Source: Pedobacter montanisoli (GTDB lineage Bacteria; Bacteroidota; Bacteroidia; Sphingobacteriales; Sphingobacteriaceae). From it: a stretch of 64,000 nucleotides of DNA. The stretch lies in assembly GCF_022809115.1 (NCBI RefSeq), contig NZ_JALGBH010000002.1, forward strand, positions 558,001-622,000, read 5' to 3'. Within the stretch, counting starts at the first letter, position 1, and each line of letters begins with the position of its first letter. The notes under the pieces are model-generated. The model saw nothing but the letters and a program-made list of their open reading frames with translations. It did no database searches and was not told where the DNA came from. Below are positions 50,905 through 59,903 of this stretch, one piece after another. A program made the position numbers and the translations under genes.

Positions 50905-52101
50905 ATGAAAGCTATACAAGGCATTCTGGCTTTACTTTTTGTGCTGTCTTCAAATTTATTGTACGCTCAAAAGCCTGGCAACGATATTAAAGTTAAAATT
51001 GAAAAAGTAGAAAACTCCCTCAGCCCATCGGTTATTAAAGGTAGTGATCAGGTTCCCAACAACAATATTCTTGATAGGATGAAACAGCTTAATGTAAAAG
51101 GAGTAAGCATTGCTGTAATCAATAATTATAAGATAGAATGGGTAAAAGCTTATGGTTATGCGGACGAAGAAGAAAACAGAAAGGCTGATGTCAACACCTT
51201 ATTTCAGGCAGCTTCTATTAGTAAATCTATCAACAGCTTAGGATTTATGAAGTTGGTACAGCTTGGAAAGATAGACCTAGATCAGGATATCAATCATTAT
51301 CTCAAAAGCTGGAAATTTCCTTATGATAGTGTTTCTAAAAACAAGATCATCACATCAAGAAATTTGTTAAGCCACTCAGGCGGATTAGGCGTTTCGGGTT
51401 TTGCAGGTTATGAAAGAACTGCCACAATACCAGATATTGTACAGGTCTTAAACGGAACTTATCCGGCAAATTCAAAAGCCGTCCGTGCTATAAAAGAGCC
51501 GGGAATTGCATTTGATTACTCTGGTGGGGGCTCTGTAATCTCTCAACTCATTCTTATTGAAACTGCTGGCGAAAAATATGAGGATTTTATGAAAAGAGAA
51601 GTTTTTGAGCCTTTGCAAATGGCCCATAGTCGATATACTGTAAAGAACGATACCTTGAATATTGCATCAGGCTACTATGCCGATGGAAAAAAGGTAAAAG
51701 GAAAATACCATTTGTATCCGGAGTATGCTGCGGCCGGCTTGTGGACTACACCAACAGACCTTGCTAAATATATGATAGAATGCCAATTGGCGCTACAAGG
51801 CAAATCGGCAAAAGTTCTGTCTAAGAAATATATGGAAGAACGGTTTAAGCCTGTGGTTGATTATGATAAAAGCAAAGTGGCGCTGGGCGTATTTCACCGG
51901 TATAAAAACGGAGCATATTATTTTAACCATAACGGAGGTAACGAAGGTTTCACTTGCGCATCTTATGGCAGCCTCGATAAAGGTTACGGAGTGGTGGTTA
52001 TGACCAATAGCAATAGTCAGGAATTAATGCTCGAAATTTGTAACAGTGTTGCCAGGGTTTACAATTGGGATCGTTTTTTTGTTCCTCAGTTTGCCAAATA
52101 G
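50905..52101 (+). CDS. Class-C-beta-lactamase-like serine hydrolase
   Basis: Read from ATG 50905 it is 398 aa with a signal peptide (MKAIQGILALLFVLSSNLLYAQ). Active-site motifs of the beta-lactamase/DD-peptidase fold: S104-I-S-K107 (SxxK), FDYSGGG as the YxN-equivalent, and HNGGNEGF as the KTG/HxG-equivalent. The family covers esterases, peptidases and cell-wall enzymes; true beta-lactamase activity is uncertain. It lies between satD and the DJ-1 operon, both with the shared operator array, so it could be part of that regulon. Confidence 0.9.
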   Translation: MKAIQGILALLFVLSSNLLYAQKPGNDIKVKIEKVENSLSPSVIKGSDQVPNNNILDRMKQLNVKGVSIAVINNYKIEWVKAYGYADEEENRKADVNTLFQAASISKSINSLGFMKLVQLGKIDLDQDINHYLKSWKFPYDSVSKNKIITSRNLLSHSGGLGVSGFAGYERTATIPDIVQVLNGTYPANSKAVRAIKEPGIAFDYSGGGSVISQLILIETAGEKYEDFMKREVFEPLQMAHSRYTVKNDTLNIASGYYADGKKVKGKYHLYPEYAAAGLWTTPTDLAKYMIECQLALQGKSAKVLSKKYMEERFKPVVDYDKSKVALGVFHRYKNGAYYFNHNGGNEGFTCASYGSLDKGYGVVVMTNSNSQELMLEICNSVARVYNWDRFFVPQFAK

Positions 52102-52138
52102 GAATTTAATTACGGTTCGTTTAGAAATAACCCTTAAA

Positions 52139-52187
52139 TATAGATATTTTACTCTATAAACTGCATTTATAGAGCTTTTGTTCTATA
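52139..52187. promoter_or_regulatory. Paired operator array before the DJ-1/epimerase operon
   Basis: TATAGA-N8-TCTATA at 52139-52158 and 52168-52187, start to start 29 bp, exactly as before satD. It lies about 100 bp upstream of the DJ-1 start codon. Confidence 0.7.
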
Positions 52188-52287
52188 ATAGAGCACTTTC
52201 TGTAGATTATATTGCAAATTTCTTAGATTAATTCGATACTTATACCCAAACAACAGAACTTTATACCTACAAAAGTGTTAACAGGAT

Positions 52288-52983
52288 ATGCTAAAGCTAT
52301 TGATTGTAGTAACCAGTGTAAATAAATACGAGAGTAATGACCTGGAAACAGGATTATGGCTGAGCGAGCTTACACATATTTACCATAGTGCCAAAGAAAA
52401 GAGCTACGATATTACCATTGCAAGTCCAAATGGAGGAGATATACCCATAGATCCCGAAAGTTTGAAACCTTTAGTATTAGACAAGATTTCCAAAGATTAT
52501 TGGGATGATGCCAATTTTAGGAATTTGCTGAGACATACCAAGAGCTTGCAAGAAGTGGAAGAGCAAGAATTTGATGGAGTTTATTTAGCTGGAGGGCACG
52601 GTACTATGTATGATTTTCCGAATAATACCCTGTTGCAAGATATCATCAAAAATCATTATGAGAAACATCAAATCGTTGCGGCCATTTGTCATGGCGTGGG
52701 CGGCTTGTTAAATGTTAAGCTATCAAATGGAGAATACCTGATCAAAGGTAAAACCTTAACAGGCTTTAACTGGTTTGAAGAAAGTTTGGCAAGGCGTAAA
52801 AAGAAAGTACCTTTTAATTTAGAGGCAGCCTTAAAAGAAAGAGGTGCTGATTATAAAAAAGCCTTTATCCCAATGACCTCAAAAGTGGTAACAGACGGTA
52901 ACCTCATTACCGGACAAAACCCTTTCAGTTCAAAAGAAATGGCAAAGGTGGTTATAGAAGAACTCAAAAGAAATCATAAATAA
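52288..52983 (+). CDS. DJ-1/PfpI-superfamily protein (type 1 glutamine amidotransferase-like)
   Basis: A 231-aa cytosolic protein. The nucleophile elbow is AAICHGVGG with Cys134-His135; the preceding FDGVYLAGGHGTMYDF supplies the acidic residue region, and the start LLIVVTSVNKYE fits the first strand. This resembles Hsp31-like chaperone/glyoxalase-III proteins that detoxify methylglyoxal or repair glycated molecules. It is followed after 9 bp by an epimerase-like gene and preceded by a paired operator array. Confidence 0.92.
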   Translation: MLKLLIVVTSVNKYESNDLETGLWLSELTHIYHSAKEKSYDITIASPNGGDIPIDPESLKPLVLDKISKDYWDDANFRNLLRHTKSLQEVEEQEFDGVYLAGGHGTMYDFPNNTLLQDIIKNHYEKHQIVAAICHGVGGLLNVKLSNGEYLIKGKTLTGFNWFEESLARRKKKVPFNLEAALKERGADYKKAFIPMTSKVVTDGNLITGQNPFSSKEMAKVVIEELKRNHK

Positions 52984-52992
52984 GCTCAAGAA

Positions 52993-53916
52993 ATGCAAAC
53001 AATATTAGGTGCTAACGGACAAATAGCAGAAGAACTGGCCAAAGAACTCAAACGAAATTACACCTCAGATATTAGGTTGGTAAGCCGAAATCCAAAAAAA
53101 GTAAATGATACGGATACCTTGTTCACCGCCAATTTGTTGGACAGCAAGCAAGCAAATGAAGCGGTAAAAGGCAGTGCTATTGCTTACTTTACTTTAGGTC
53201 TTCCGATGGATAGCAAGATGTGGGAAGAGCAATTTCCGTTGATTATGCAAAATGTAATAGCAGCCTGTAAAAAGCATGGTGCTAAACTGGTGTTTTTCGA
53301 CAATACGTACATGTATCCTCAAGATGATGCAGTATTGACAGAAAAAAGTGCTTTTGCTCCAGTAGGAAGAAAAGGAGAGGTAAGAAGAAAAATTATAAAT
53401 ATGCTGTTGCAGGCAATGGAAAGAGGAGAAGTTGAAGCTGTAATCTGCCGTGCACCAGAGTTTTACGGACCAGGTAAAACCCAAAGCATTACCAATACCT
53501 TTATTTTTGATGCTATCAAAGCAAACAAAAAGTTAAAAGTTCCTCTAAGCGATCGTAAATTGAGAAGCTTGATCTGGACACCTGATGCCAGCAGGGCAAC
53601 CGCCTTGATTGGCAATACACCAGATGCTTACGGGCAAACATGGCATTTGCCTATAGATGAGAACAGATTGACCTATCAGCAGTTTATCAAACTGGCATCA
53701 GAAGTTTATGGAAAGGAATTGGATTATACAGTTGTTCCAAGGTTTGTATTTAAGATTGGGGCTCTTTTCAGCAAACGGGCAAAAGAACTGCAAGAACTTT
53801 TGCCAAGATATGCGCACAACAATATTTTTGATGTTTCAAAGTTCAAAAACCATTTTCCTGAATTCAAGATCACAACTTATAAAGAAGGAATGATGCAGAT
53901 AAAAGCTGGAAATTAA
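52993..53916 (+). CDS. NAD(P)-dependent epimerase/oxidoreductase (extended SDR-like)
   Basis: A 307-aa Rossmann-fold protein. The N-terminus lacks an introductory loop and has a compact nucleotide-binding turn (TILGANGQIAEELA instead of TGxxGxxG). KLVFFDNTYMYPQDD is the SDR strand with catalytic-type Tyr, and LTEKSAFAPVGRKGEVRRKI adjoins. A late LIWTPDASRATALIGNTPDAYGQTWHLP segment is typical of epimerases. Second gene of the DJ-1 operon; substrate unknown. Confidence 0.88.
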   Translation: MQTILGANGQIAEELAKELKRNYTSDIRLVSRNPKKVNDTDTLFTANLLDSKQANEAVKGSAIAYFTLGLPMDSKMWEEQFPLIMQNVIAACKKHGAKLVFFDNTYMYPQDDAVLTEKSAFAPVGRKGEVRRKIINMLLQAMERGEVEAVICRAPEFYGPGKTQSITNTFIFDAIKANKKLKVPLSDRKLRSLIWTPDASRATALIGNTPDAYGQTWHLPIDENRLTYQQFIKLASEVYGKELDYTVVPRFVFKIGALFSKRAKELQELLPRYAHNNIFDVSKFKNHFPEFKITTYKEGMMQIKAGN

Positions 53917-53930
53917 AGAATAATTTATCT

Positions 53931-53992
53931 GTCACATTGAGCTTGTCGAATGTACGAAAATTGATAAATATAGACCCTGAAACGAGTTCAGG
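53931..53992. repeat. Dispersed intergenic repeats, copy 4
   Basis: GTCACATTGAGCTTGTCGAA (53931-53950) repeats one arm of the palindrome at 15249 with one change. CCCTGAAACGAGTTCAGG (53975-53992) repeats the element at 2758. The rest of the 330-bp gap to the next gene shows only a terminator-like hairpin. Confidence 0.75.
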
Positions 53993-54112
53993 CTGACGTA
54001 ATCGTTTAGGGTGACTTTGTATGAATGTCAAATTGATTTGTTTACTTTGAATACAATCGTTACACTTGATTTTGCCATTTTAATTAGAGTTGGGATTAAT
54101 CATTACAGAATA

Positions 54113-54147
54113 AAAACAATAGTTGATAAAGTCAACTATTGTTTTTT
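54113..54147 (+). terminator. Hairpin with T-run (terminator-like)
   Basis: AAAACAATAGTTGA-N5-TCAACTATTGTTTT followed by T. It is about 200 bp past the epimerase gene, so it either ends that transcript or attenuates the next one. Confidence 0.6.
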
Positions 54148-54255
54148 GAATTTAAGCCAGACTAGCACAACTTTATTGCAATTGCAAAAGATAATTTACT
54201 TTGAAAAAAAAATGCTTTTATGTAGTATTGTGCTAAGCCTTAAATGGTTATGTAT

Positions 54256-55398
54256 ATGAAGTCAATTTGTTTTAAGATCTTTGCCGTATTTATCATTCTA
54301 GCGCAGTATTGCAACGCACAACAGTCAGGATCCAAATCAGTAATTAAGAGTAATAATCCTTTAAGAACACCTCTCGATAGTTTGGTTCAGCGGGCAGCTG
54401 AGCATTATCTGCATGCTCCTGCAACAGTTGATCTGTCTATAGGAATAGTTAAAGACGGAGTACAACATCAGTATAGTTTTCATCGTGGCGAGGGTAATTT
54501 AATTCAGAACAATACTTATTTTGGTTTAGGCTCTGTAGCAAAAACTTTTGCCGGTATTATGCTTGCGCAGGCGGTTGTTGAAAAGAAAGTAAAGTTAAGT
54601 GATGATATCAGAAAATATTTGCCGGGTAACTATCCAAATTTACAATATAAGGGACATCCGGTAAGATTAGTAGATCTGGCAAATCATACTTCGGCCTTAC
54701 CTGCCATGTCTAGAGATTACAGCGATAAATACCTGGATAGTATTTCTAAATTGGAACCTAAAGCATTCAGAGCGTTTTATAGCGTTTATACAGCCGATAG
54801 CTTGTTTAAAGATATGCACCATTTTACGCTCGATACCATTCCAGGAACCAAATACCGATATAATGGAAACGCAATGATGGTACTGATCGCTATTTTACAA
54901 CGCGTTTATCATATGCCTTATGAGCAGTTGGTTACTTCATTTCTGAAAAAACAAATTGGAATAGCAGATACCAAAACCCGGTTAACCGCAAATGAAGAGA
55001 AACGACTTTTAGCAGGTTATGATGAAAATGGTAAAGCCATAACTTTTATTCCAGATAATGGTTTCAGGGCAGCACCTTCTATGTTTTCTACACCAGCTGA
55101 TATGCTTAAATATGCCAGTGCTAACCTGAGCAGAAAAAATGCTGCAATTAACCTGAGCCATAAAATTACCTTCACAAAACCAGATGGCACGTATATGGGC
55201 CTAAGCTGGATGTTAGGTAAAGAAGACAATGGCTTACCTTTTATCATGCATACAGGTAGAGACGGATTTGGTTTTTCTTCGTTATGTTATCTTTATCCTG
55301 ATCATCAAACCGCAATTATCATTTTGGTAAATGACAGTACCGGGCAAGAAAGGGTAGCAGATTTAAAGAATGAACTGGTTTCTCATATTTTGCGATAA
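54256..55398 (+). CDS. Class-C-beta-lactamase-like serine hydrolase 2
   Basis: I prefer the ATG at 54256, which starts a signal peptide (MKSICFKIFAVFIILAQYCNAQ); two in-frame ATGs lie 6 and 12 bp upstream. About 380 aa with GLGSVAKTFAG (S-V-A-K, the SxxK nucleophile and base), RYNGNAM as YxN-like and HTGRDGFGF as the third motif. It is a distant paralogue of the 50905 gene. Likely periplasmic; substrate unknown. Confidence 0.9.
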   Translation: MKSICFKIFAVFIILAQYCNAQQSGSKSVIKSNNPLRTPLDSLVQRAAEHYLHAPATVDLSIGIVKDGVQHQYSFHRGEGNLIQNNTYFGLGSVAKTFAGIMLAQAVVEKKVKLSDDIRKYLPGNYPNLQYKGHPVRLVDLANHTSALPAMSRDYSDKYLDSISKLEPKAFRAFYSVYTADSLFKDMHHFTLDTIPGTKYRYNGNAMMVLIAILQRVYHMPYEQLVTSFLKKQIGIADTKTRLTANEEKRLLAGYDENGKAITFIPDNGFRAAPSMFSTPADMLKYASANLSRKNAAINLSHKITFTKPDGTYMGLSWMLGKEDNGLPFIMHTGRDGFGFSSLCYLYPDHQTAIIILVNDSTGQERVADLKNELVSHILR

Positions 55399-55426
55399 AG
55401 TACAAGCTACCCATTATTCAAAATTT

Positions 55427-55927
55427 CTAGCCTAAAGTTTTTTCTAAAGCCTTGGGTAACTTTTTCTTCAATTGCTTTTTCCATCCCATTTGCATAATCA
55501 AACTAATAATGGCAAGTTTTAATCCCTTATAACCTGAGTGTTCCAGATATAGGATGGTTCCGCCACAAGTTGGTTCTAATGTAAAGCTTAAAATGGTATC
55601 TAATTGAGCAAAAATTCCTTTCGTTAATTGATCTGCCTTATCAGAATGGATACCTGCACAAGCAAGTGCTTTTTCGCCTGTAGCTTCGCCACGATAGGTA
55701 TAAGAAATGTATTTTTGTGGTTCAATGGCAATGATTTTACAATGCGTTATTCCATCCCAACCTTTTTGAGGCTTCATCCTGAACGTAAAATAATGCCCTT
55801 GTGTGGGTTCAATGTTGTTCTCCATAAACCAACTGCCTAAAAGCTTAGAATCTGTTAAGGCTTGCCAAACTTGATCTTGGTTATAAGGTAAAAATGCTTT
55901 GAGTTTATGGTTCGTGTCATTTTCAAT
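55427..55927 (-). CDS. SRPBCC/AHSA1-family protein with abnormal start codon
   Basis: The homologous region begins well before the first ATG (55825): upstream codons read ENDTNHKLKAFLPYNQDQVWQALTDSKLLGSWF, the normal first helix and strand of the AHSA1 fold, then MENNIEPTQGHYFTFRM. The frame stays open into the neighbouring gene, but no ATG, GTG or TTG is found where the family starts; ATT at 55925-55927 takes that place. Either ATT is used, or the start codon has been lost and the gene is decaying. The rest (GWDGITHCKIIAIEPQKYISYTYRGEA; LEPTCGGTILYLEHSG) looks intact. Confidence 0.7.
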   Translation of the reverse strand: MENDTNHKLKAFLPYNQDQVWQALTDSKLLGSWFMENNIEPTQGHYFTFRMKPQKGWDGITHCKIIAIEPQKYISYTYRGEATGEKALACAGIHSDKADQLTKGIFAQLDTILSFTLEPTCGGTILYLEHSGYKGLKLAIISLIMQMGWKKQLKKKLPKALEKTLG

Positions 55928-55980
55928 GCAATAATTATTGAAGAGAAACAGACAAATAAAAGAAACTTTGTTCTTTTTGC

Positions 55981-56553
55981 TTAAAACTGTTTGGGCTTTT
56001 TTCTTTGTCCTGCAAGTTCGGCAATTTCATCTATACGCTTCTGTCGGGTTTCAGGCCGTTTGGCTAGCACAAGCCATTGTAGCATCATTTTTTTGATAGT
56101 CTTACTTAAACTTAGAAAATAATCTTTTGAACCCTCATGCTTGTTGAATGCTTCTTCCAAATCGTTCGGGATAATCAATTGTTCAACTTCATCCAGAATT
56201 GTCCATGAACCATTTTGTTTGGCAATTTCAATACTATCTAAACCTGCCTGTGCCATCAATCCATTGTCTATAAGGCGCTGAATTTTTTCTTTATTAATTT
56301 TTGACCAAGTGCTCTGGGCTTTTCGTTTACTGAAAAACTGATGTGAAGATTCTTCGTCTATTTTTACTCTCTTACTATCTATCCAGCCGAAACAAAGCGC
56401 TGTATCTACCGCATCGCTCCAGGTAATGGATGGTTTTTCTGATGATTTAACATAAAAAACAACCCATACATCTTTTTTTAAAAAATGGTTCTCTGCTAAC
56501 CATTCACGCCACGCTTCCGGGCTTTTTGGATAAAATACTTCTGTTTCTTGCAT
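55981..56553 (-). CDS. YdeI/OmpD-associated-like protein
   Basis: A 190-aa soluble protein. Typical marks: FYPKSPEAWREWLAENH at the start, ITWSDAVDTALCFGWIDSKR around 45-65, FSKRKAQSTWSKINKEKIQRLID, and a C-terminal basic QKRIDEIAELAGQRKKPKQF. YdeI-type proteins are linked to antimicrobial-peptide resistance in enterics, but the role in Bacteroidota is not known. It is followed by the AHSA1-like gene, often a neighbour. Confidence 0.88.
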   Translation of the reverse strand: MQETEVFYPKSPEAWREWLAENHFLKKDVWVVFYVKSSEKPSITWSDAVDTALCFGWIDSKRVKIDEESSHQFFSKRKAQSTWSKINKEKIQRLIDNGLMAQAGLDSIEIAKQNGSWTILDEVEQLIIPNDLEEAFNKHEGSKDYFLSLSKTIKKMMLQWLVLAKRPETRQKRIDEIAELAGQRKKPKQF

Positions 56554-56644
56554 TCTTTAGTTTAAGGCTGTTTTTCCAAGTTTTATGCTTAAAGATGCAA
56601 AAAATCTTTAATATCAATAGGGTTTGGTGAAAGGCATAGATCTG

Positions 56645-57862
56645 TTATAGGGTACTTTTATTTTTATATACCTGCATCAGAGCTTCATCTTTTCCTTCTA
56701 TGAAGTTTTTAATCGAATACTTCACATCAACATCAGGTTTTAGTGGCCCCTTTTTACCTTTCCAGGTTTCCCAATATCTGGTAGAGTAAGCGATTACTAT
56801 TTTAGTTTTTGGTAAACTAAATCCCCTTACTTCTCCATAATGATTGATATTGCCACTGGTAGGTTCGCCAATAAAAAAGGCATTTGTGTTTCTTTTTAAA
56901 TCAACCGCATTCATTACCGCTGAGGAGAATGTTTTTTTGCCAATTAACACAAAGAATTTTCCCTTCTGGTTAAAGTAACTATCCTTGATTTTTTCTATAA
57001 ATGGAGTTAAAACACCTGAGTTTCCCCCATTATTGTAGCGTAGGTCAAGTATGATTTTTTCTGGCTTATGTTGGGTTATAAAAGCGAACAGTTCATCATT
57101 AAATTTTGAGAAAGGAACATCCTGTTCTTCCTGACATTTATTGTAATTGAAATAAAGTACTTTCCTATCAGGATCATAGTTGAACCAATAGTTTCCTTTT
57201 TCTTTTTTAGATAGCAGGTTAACTTGAGCAAAAGCTAATTTTATGTCGGTAATATCATTGCCCTTAATGGCTGCTAATTTAATTTTTACCTGTTTATTGT
57301 TTTTATCAATCAAGGTAAATTCGGCTTCATCGTCAGAATTAATAATACCTAAACCTTTTAAAAAAGCAGGATTATTAATGTAATGAAGGAGATGGTCATC
57401 AAAGTAAGACTGATTTTCGCTTTGAATAATTTCTTTGAATAAAGAGATTACATTAGCGGTGCTTTGGTTGTTGATAGCGATTAGTTTGGCTTGCAGAAGA
57501 TCCGAATTGGCTTCATCTATACCTGTTACGAAAAGTCCTTCCTTAAAAAGTTCAAATTGAATAGGAAGAATTTTAGTGAATTTTGGTTCAACAAAGGTAT
57601 GTTCATCTCCAATACTTACCATAAGTTTAAAAAGTTCGGTAGTAAAGGTTTCATAATCTAAAGCACCGGCTTTACTTATAACGGCATCTACCTTGGTTTT
57701 AAAATTTGCCTGCGTGATTTTTGCAAAAAGATTTGTATGCTTAATAGGTAAAGTTTTTTTGAGAAACTCCAGATCTTCTATAAAATCGGCTTTTGATAAG
57801 CTTTGAGCGAAGCCAAAATGAGCAATTAATGTAAAGAAGATAAGAACAATGATTTTCTTCAT
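56645..57862 (-). CDS. S41-family (C-terminal-processing-like) peptidase
   Basis: A 405-aa exported peptidase (signal MKKIIVLIFFTLIAHFGFAQ). The S41 core is visible: KIILDLRYNNGGNSGVLTPFI, then FVLIGKKTFSSAVMNAVDLKRN, with the catalytic Ser in TFSSAVMNA and Lys some 25 residues further in the usual scheme, then IGEPTSGNINHYGE. A PDZ-like region is hard to see. Likely periplasmic with an unknown substrate. Monocistronic. Confidence 0.9.
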   Translation of the reverse strand: MKKIIVLIFFTLIAHFGFAQSLSKADFIEDLEFLKKTLPIKHTNLFAKITQANFKTKVDAVISKAGALDYETFTTELFKLMVSIGDEHTFVEPKFTKILPIQFELFKEGLFVTGIDEANSDLLQAKLIAINNQSTANVISLFKEIIQSENQSYFDDHLLHYINNPAFLKGLGIINSDDEAEFTLIDKNNKQVKIKLAAIKGNDITDIKLAFAQVNLLSKKEKGNYWFNYDPDRKVLYFNYNKCQEEQDVPFSKFNDELFAFITQHKPEKIILDLRYNNGGNSGVLTPFIEKIKDSYFNQKGKFFVLIGKKTFSSAVMNAVDLKRNTNAFFIGEPTSGNINHYGEVRGFSLPKTKIVIAYSTRYWETWKGKKGPLKPDVDVKYSIKNFIEGKDEALMQVYKNKSTL

Positions 57863-58096
57863 GTTTGGTTAATAGTTATGATTCTCGGAATATATGTACC
57901 ATGAAAAGACAAGTATTTTTTAAGAATGTTGCATCAGAAAGCAAATGATTAGAAGTATTAATCTCCTTAACGGATTATTGCTAGTATAAGGAAAAGTGAA
58001 TTATATGTGCAAAAATTTCACATATTTGGGAAACAGCTTTTAAATGTTGAAAATAGTAATGACCTAAATATTCCGCTAACTAAAATTAAGATTTCT

Positions 58097-59620
58097 ATGC
58101 TTAAAAAATATCCTTACATCTTTGCTGCATCTTTTTGCCTTTTGTTCTTGTTATCGTTTAAGTCAACAACTGATAAGTTAATAGATGTTCCTATTCTTAT
58201 AAAAGCAGGTACAGCCAAAATAACAGGAAGCATAACAAGTCTTGGAAATGCCAATAAGAACAATATTTATGTAGATATTATTGCTCCACAACCTATTTCG
58301 GGAGAAAAAGCTAGATACAAAACGCTTGTTGATCAATATGGAAAATTCTCTATCGATATTGATGTTGAAACACAAATTTCGCTAATTATCTTAAAAACAA
58401 GCTTTGATGAGGAGAGACCCCTTTTTGTTAAATTAACAAGTGGTGGAGTTACGAACATTAATATAGTCTATAATTTGAATGATGAAATCCACAACATTGA
58501 GTTAATACCTGCCACGAATAAAAATGATGTTACTCTAGGCTTTGAGGTTCTGGATAAAATGTTAAGATATCAACCAAGCAGGGCACCAGAACCTTTGTAC
58601 AATAAAAGTACAGTGTATTATCTGAATTATTTTAAAGAAGTATTATCAGAAAGATTAGCAGTTGTAGATAATGATACATTGTTATCTGAAGAATTTAAAA
58701 AAATGTTATCTAAAGATTTCAAATTATTTGCATATAGAGGATCTCCCTTTGATTATGCAGAGGCGATGAGGATAAATTATCGGAACATTAACCCTAATGA
58801 AAGTAAGCAGCCTGATATCCAAAAAATTGATAGATCATATTTTGGTTTCCTGAAAGATTTCAAGCTCAATGACCCGCAATATTTGCAATGTCCTACGTTT
58901 TTGGAATTTCAAAGCAGAATTCTCCAAAATGAAGTATTGGATCTCCCTGAAATTGGAGAAAGTGAGATTTCTTCCTGGTTGGCAAAGGTAAAAGCTATCT
59001 TATCGGACTTGGTTGGTTTCAATAATGGACCCTATTATGATATTTTAGCCGCTAATGCTTATGCCAGACAACTAAATGAAGAAGTAAGACCATTAACCGA
59101 CAAGCAAAAAGAGAATATTGAAAAATATTGGAAAAATGGAGAGATCGCCAAAATACTATTACGAAAAAATCAAAAGATTGCTGAATTAGGCGAGTTCAAA
59201 CTACCTGTTGTAATCAATGAAATCTCATCTGTTTCAGATGATAAAGTTATTGAAACAATTCTTTCTAAGTATAAGAACAAGGTTGTTTTGATTGACCTTT
59301 GGGCCACTTGGTGCGTGCCTTGTCTAAATGCAATGGAACAATTCAGGAGCACAAAAAACGAGTTTAAGAATAAGAATGTCACATTTGTATATCTAACAAA
59401 TGTATCCTCACCTAAAAAGTTATGGGAAGAAAAAATTAAAGGCATAGGCAGTGAACATTATTATCTGAAAGACTCTCAATGGGGGCACATTATGAATCAT
59501 TTTGGTTTCGAAGCCATTCCTTCATATCTGTTATACAACAAAGAAGGTGTACTCATTAATAAGTTTACGGCCTTTCCCGGAAATGAGAAGATGAAGGAGA
59601 TGATAAATGGTCTACTATAG
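58097..59620 (+). CDS. TlpA/ResA-like thioredoxin-domain protein
   Basis: The ATG at 58097 starts a signal or anchor segment (MLKKYPYIFAASFCLLFLLS); the frame is open from 58007, but the added part is polar. About 507 aa: residues 30-130 form a beta domain similar to the DUF4369-type N-terminus of Bacteroidota TlpA proteins, the middle is helical, and from about 375 a thioredoxin fold has W-C406-V-P-C409 in LWATWCVPCLN. C-terminal cis-proline loop AIPSYLLYNKEG. Likely a membrane-tethered or periplasmic disulfide reductase. A terminator shared with a tRNA gene follows. Confidence 0.9.
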   Translation: MLKKYPYIFAASFCLLFLLSFKSTTDKLIDVPILIKAGTAKITGSITSLGNANKNNIYVDIIAPQPISGEKARYKTLVDQYGKFSIDIDVETQISLIILKTSFDEERPLFVKLTSGGVTNINIVYNLNDEIHNIELIPATNKNDVTLGFEVLDKMLRYQPSRAPEPLYNKSTVYYLNYFKEVLSERLAVVDNDTLLSEEFKKMLSKDFKLFAYRGSPFDYAEAMRINYRNINPNESKQPDIQKIDRSYFGFLKDFKLNDPQYLQCPTFLEFQSRILQNEVLDLPEIGESEISSWLAKVKAILSDLVGFNNGPYYDILAANAYARQLNEEVRPLTDKQKENIEKYWKNGEIAKILLRKNQKIAELGEFKLPVVINEISSVSDDKVIETILSKYKNKVVLIDLWATWCVPCLNAMEQFRSTKNEFKNKNVTFVYLTNVSSPKKLWEEKIKGIGSEHYYLKDSQWGHIMNHFGFEAIPSYLLYNKEGVLINKFTAFPGNEKMKEMINGLL

Positions 59621-59682
59621 AAAATGAATAGGTAAGTTTATAATTACTTATTATCTTCAGAACTTCAGATACCTTTTAATAG

Positions 59683-59711
59683 AAAAAGCCTCAACTTTTG
59701 TTGAGGCTTTT
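59683..59711. terminator. Bidirectional terminator
   Basis: AAAAGCCTCAA-N6-TTGAGGCTTTT hairpin. It can end the TlpA-like gene on the plus strand and the tRNA on the minus strand. Confidence 0.8.
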
Positions 59712-59712
59712 G

Positions 59713-59785
59713 TGATCCCGCTGGGATTCGAACCCAGGACCACTACATTAAAAGTGTAATGCTCTACCAGCTGAGCTACGGAATC
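59713..59785 (-). tRNA. tRNA-Lys (anticodon TTT)
   Basis: A 73-nt cloverleaf on the minus strand. Acceptor arms GATTCCG and CGGGATC pair (one G-U) with discriminator A. The D-arm contains AGCTCAGCTGGTAGAGC; the anticodon loop is ACTTTTAAT with TTT; the T-arm contains GGTTCGAATCC. CCA is not encoded. Confidence 0.95.
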
Positions 59786-59903
59786 ATCGTTTTTGATTAA
59801 CGAGGTGCAAATATAGAATTTATTAAAAATACATGCAAGAAAAAATATAACATTTTCTTTTAGTGATTGGTTTATAGTTGCTTAAATTTAAAATTAGCTG
59901 TTT

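Noticed and set aside
50905..52101. True beta-lactamase controlled by the BlaI/M56 pair
   Set aside because: It is 36 kb away, has no TACGA-N5-TCGTA dyad upstream, and its motifs fit the broad serine-hydrolase family.
54011..54259. 82-codon open frame before the second serine hydrolase
   Set aside because: It runs through the terminator-like hairpin at 54113-54147, has no family resemblance and overlaps the real start region.
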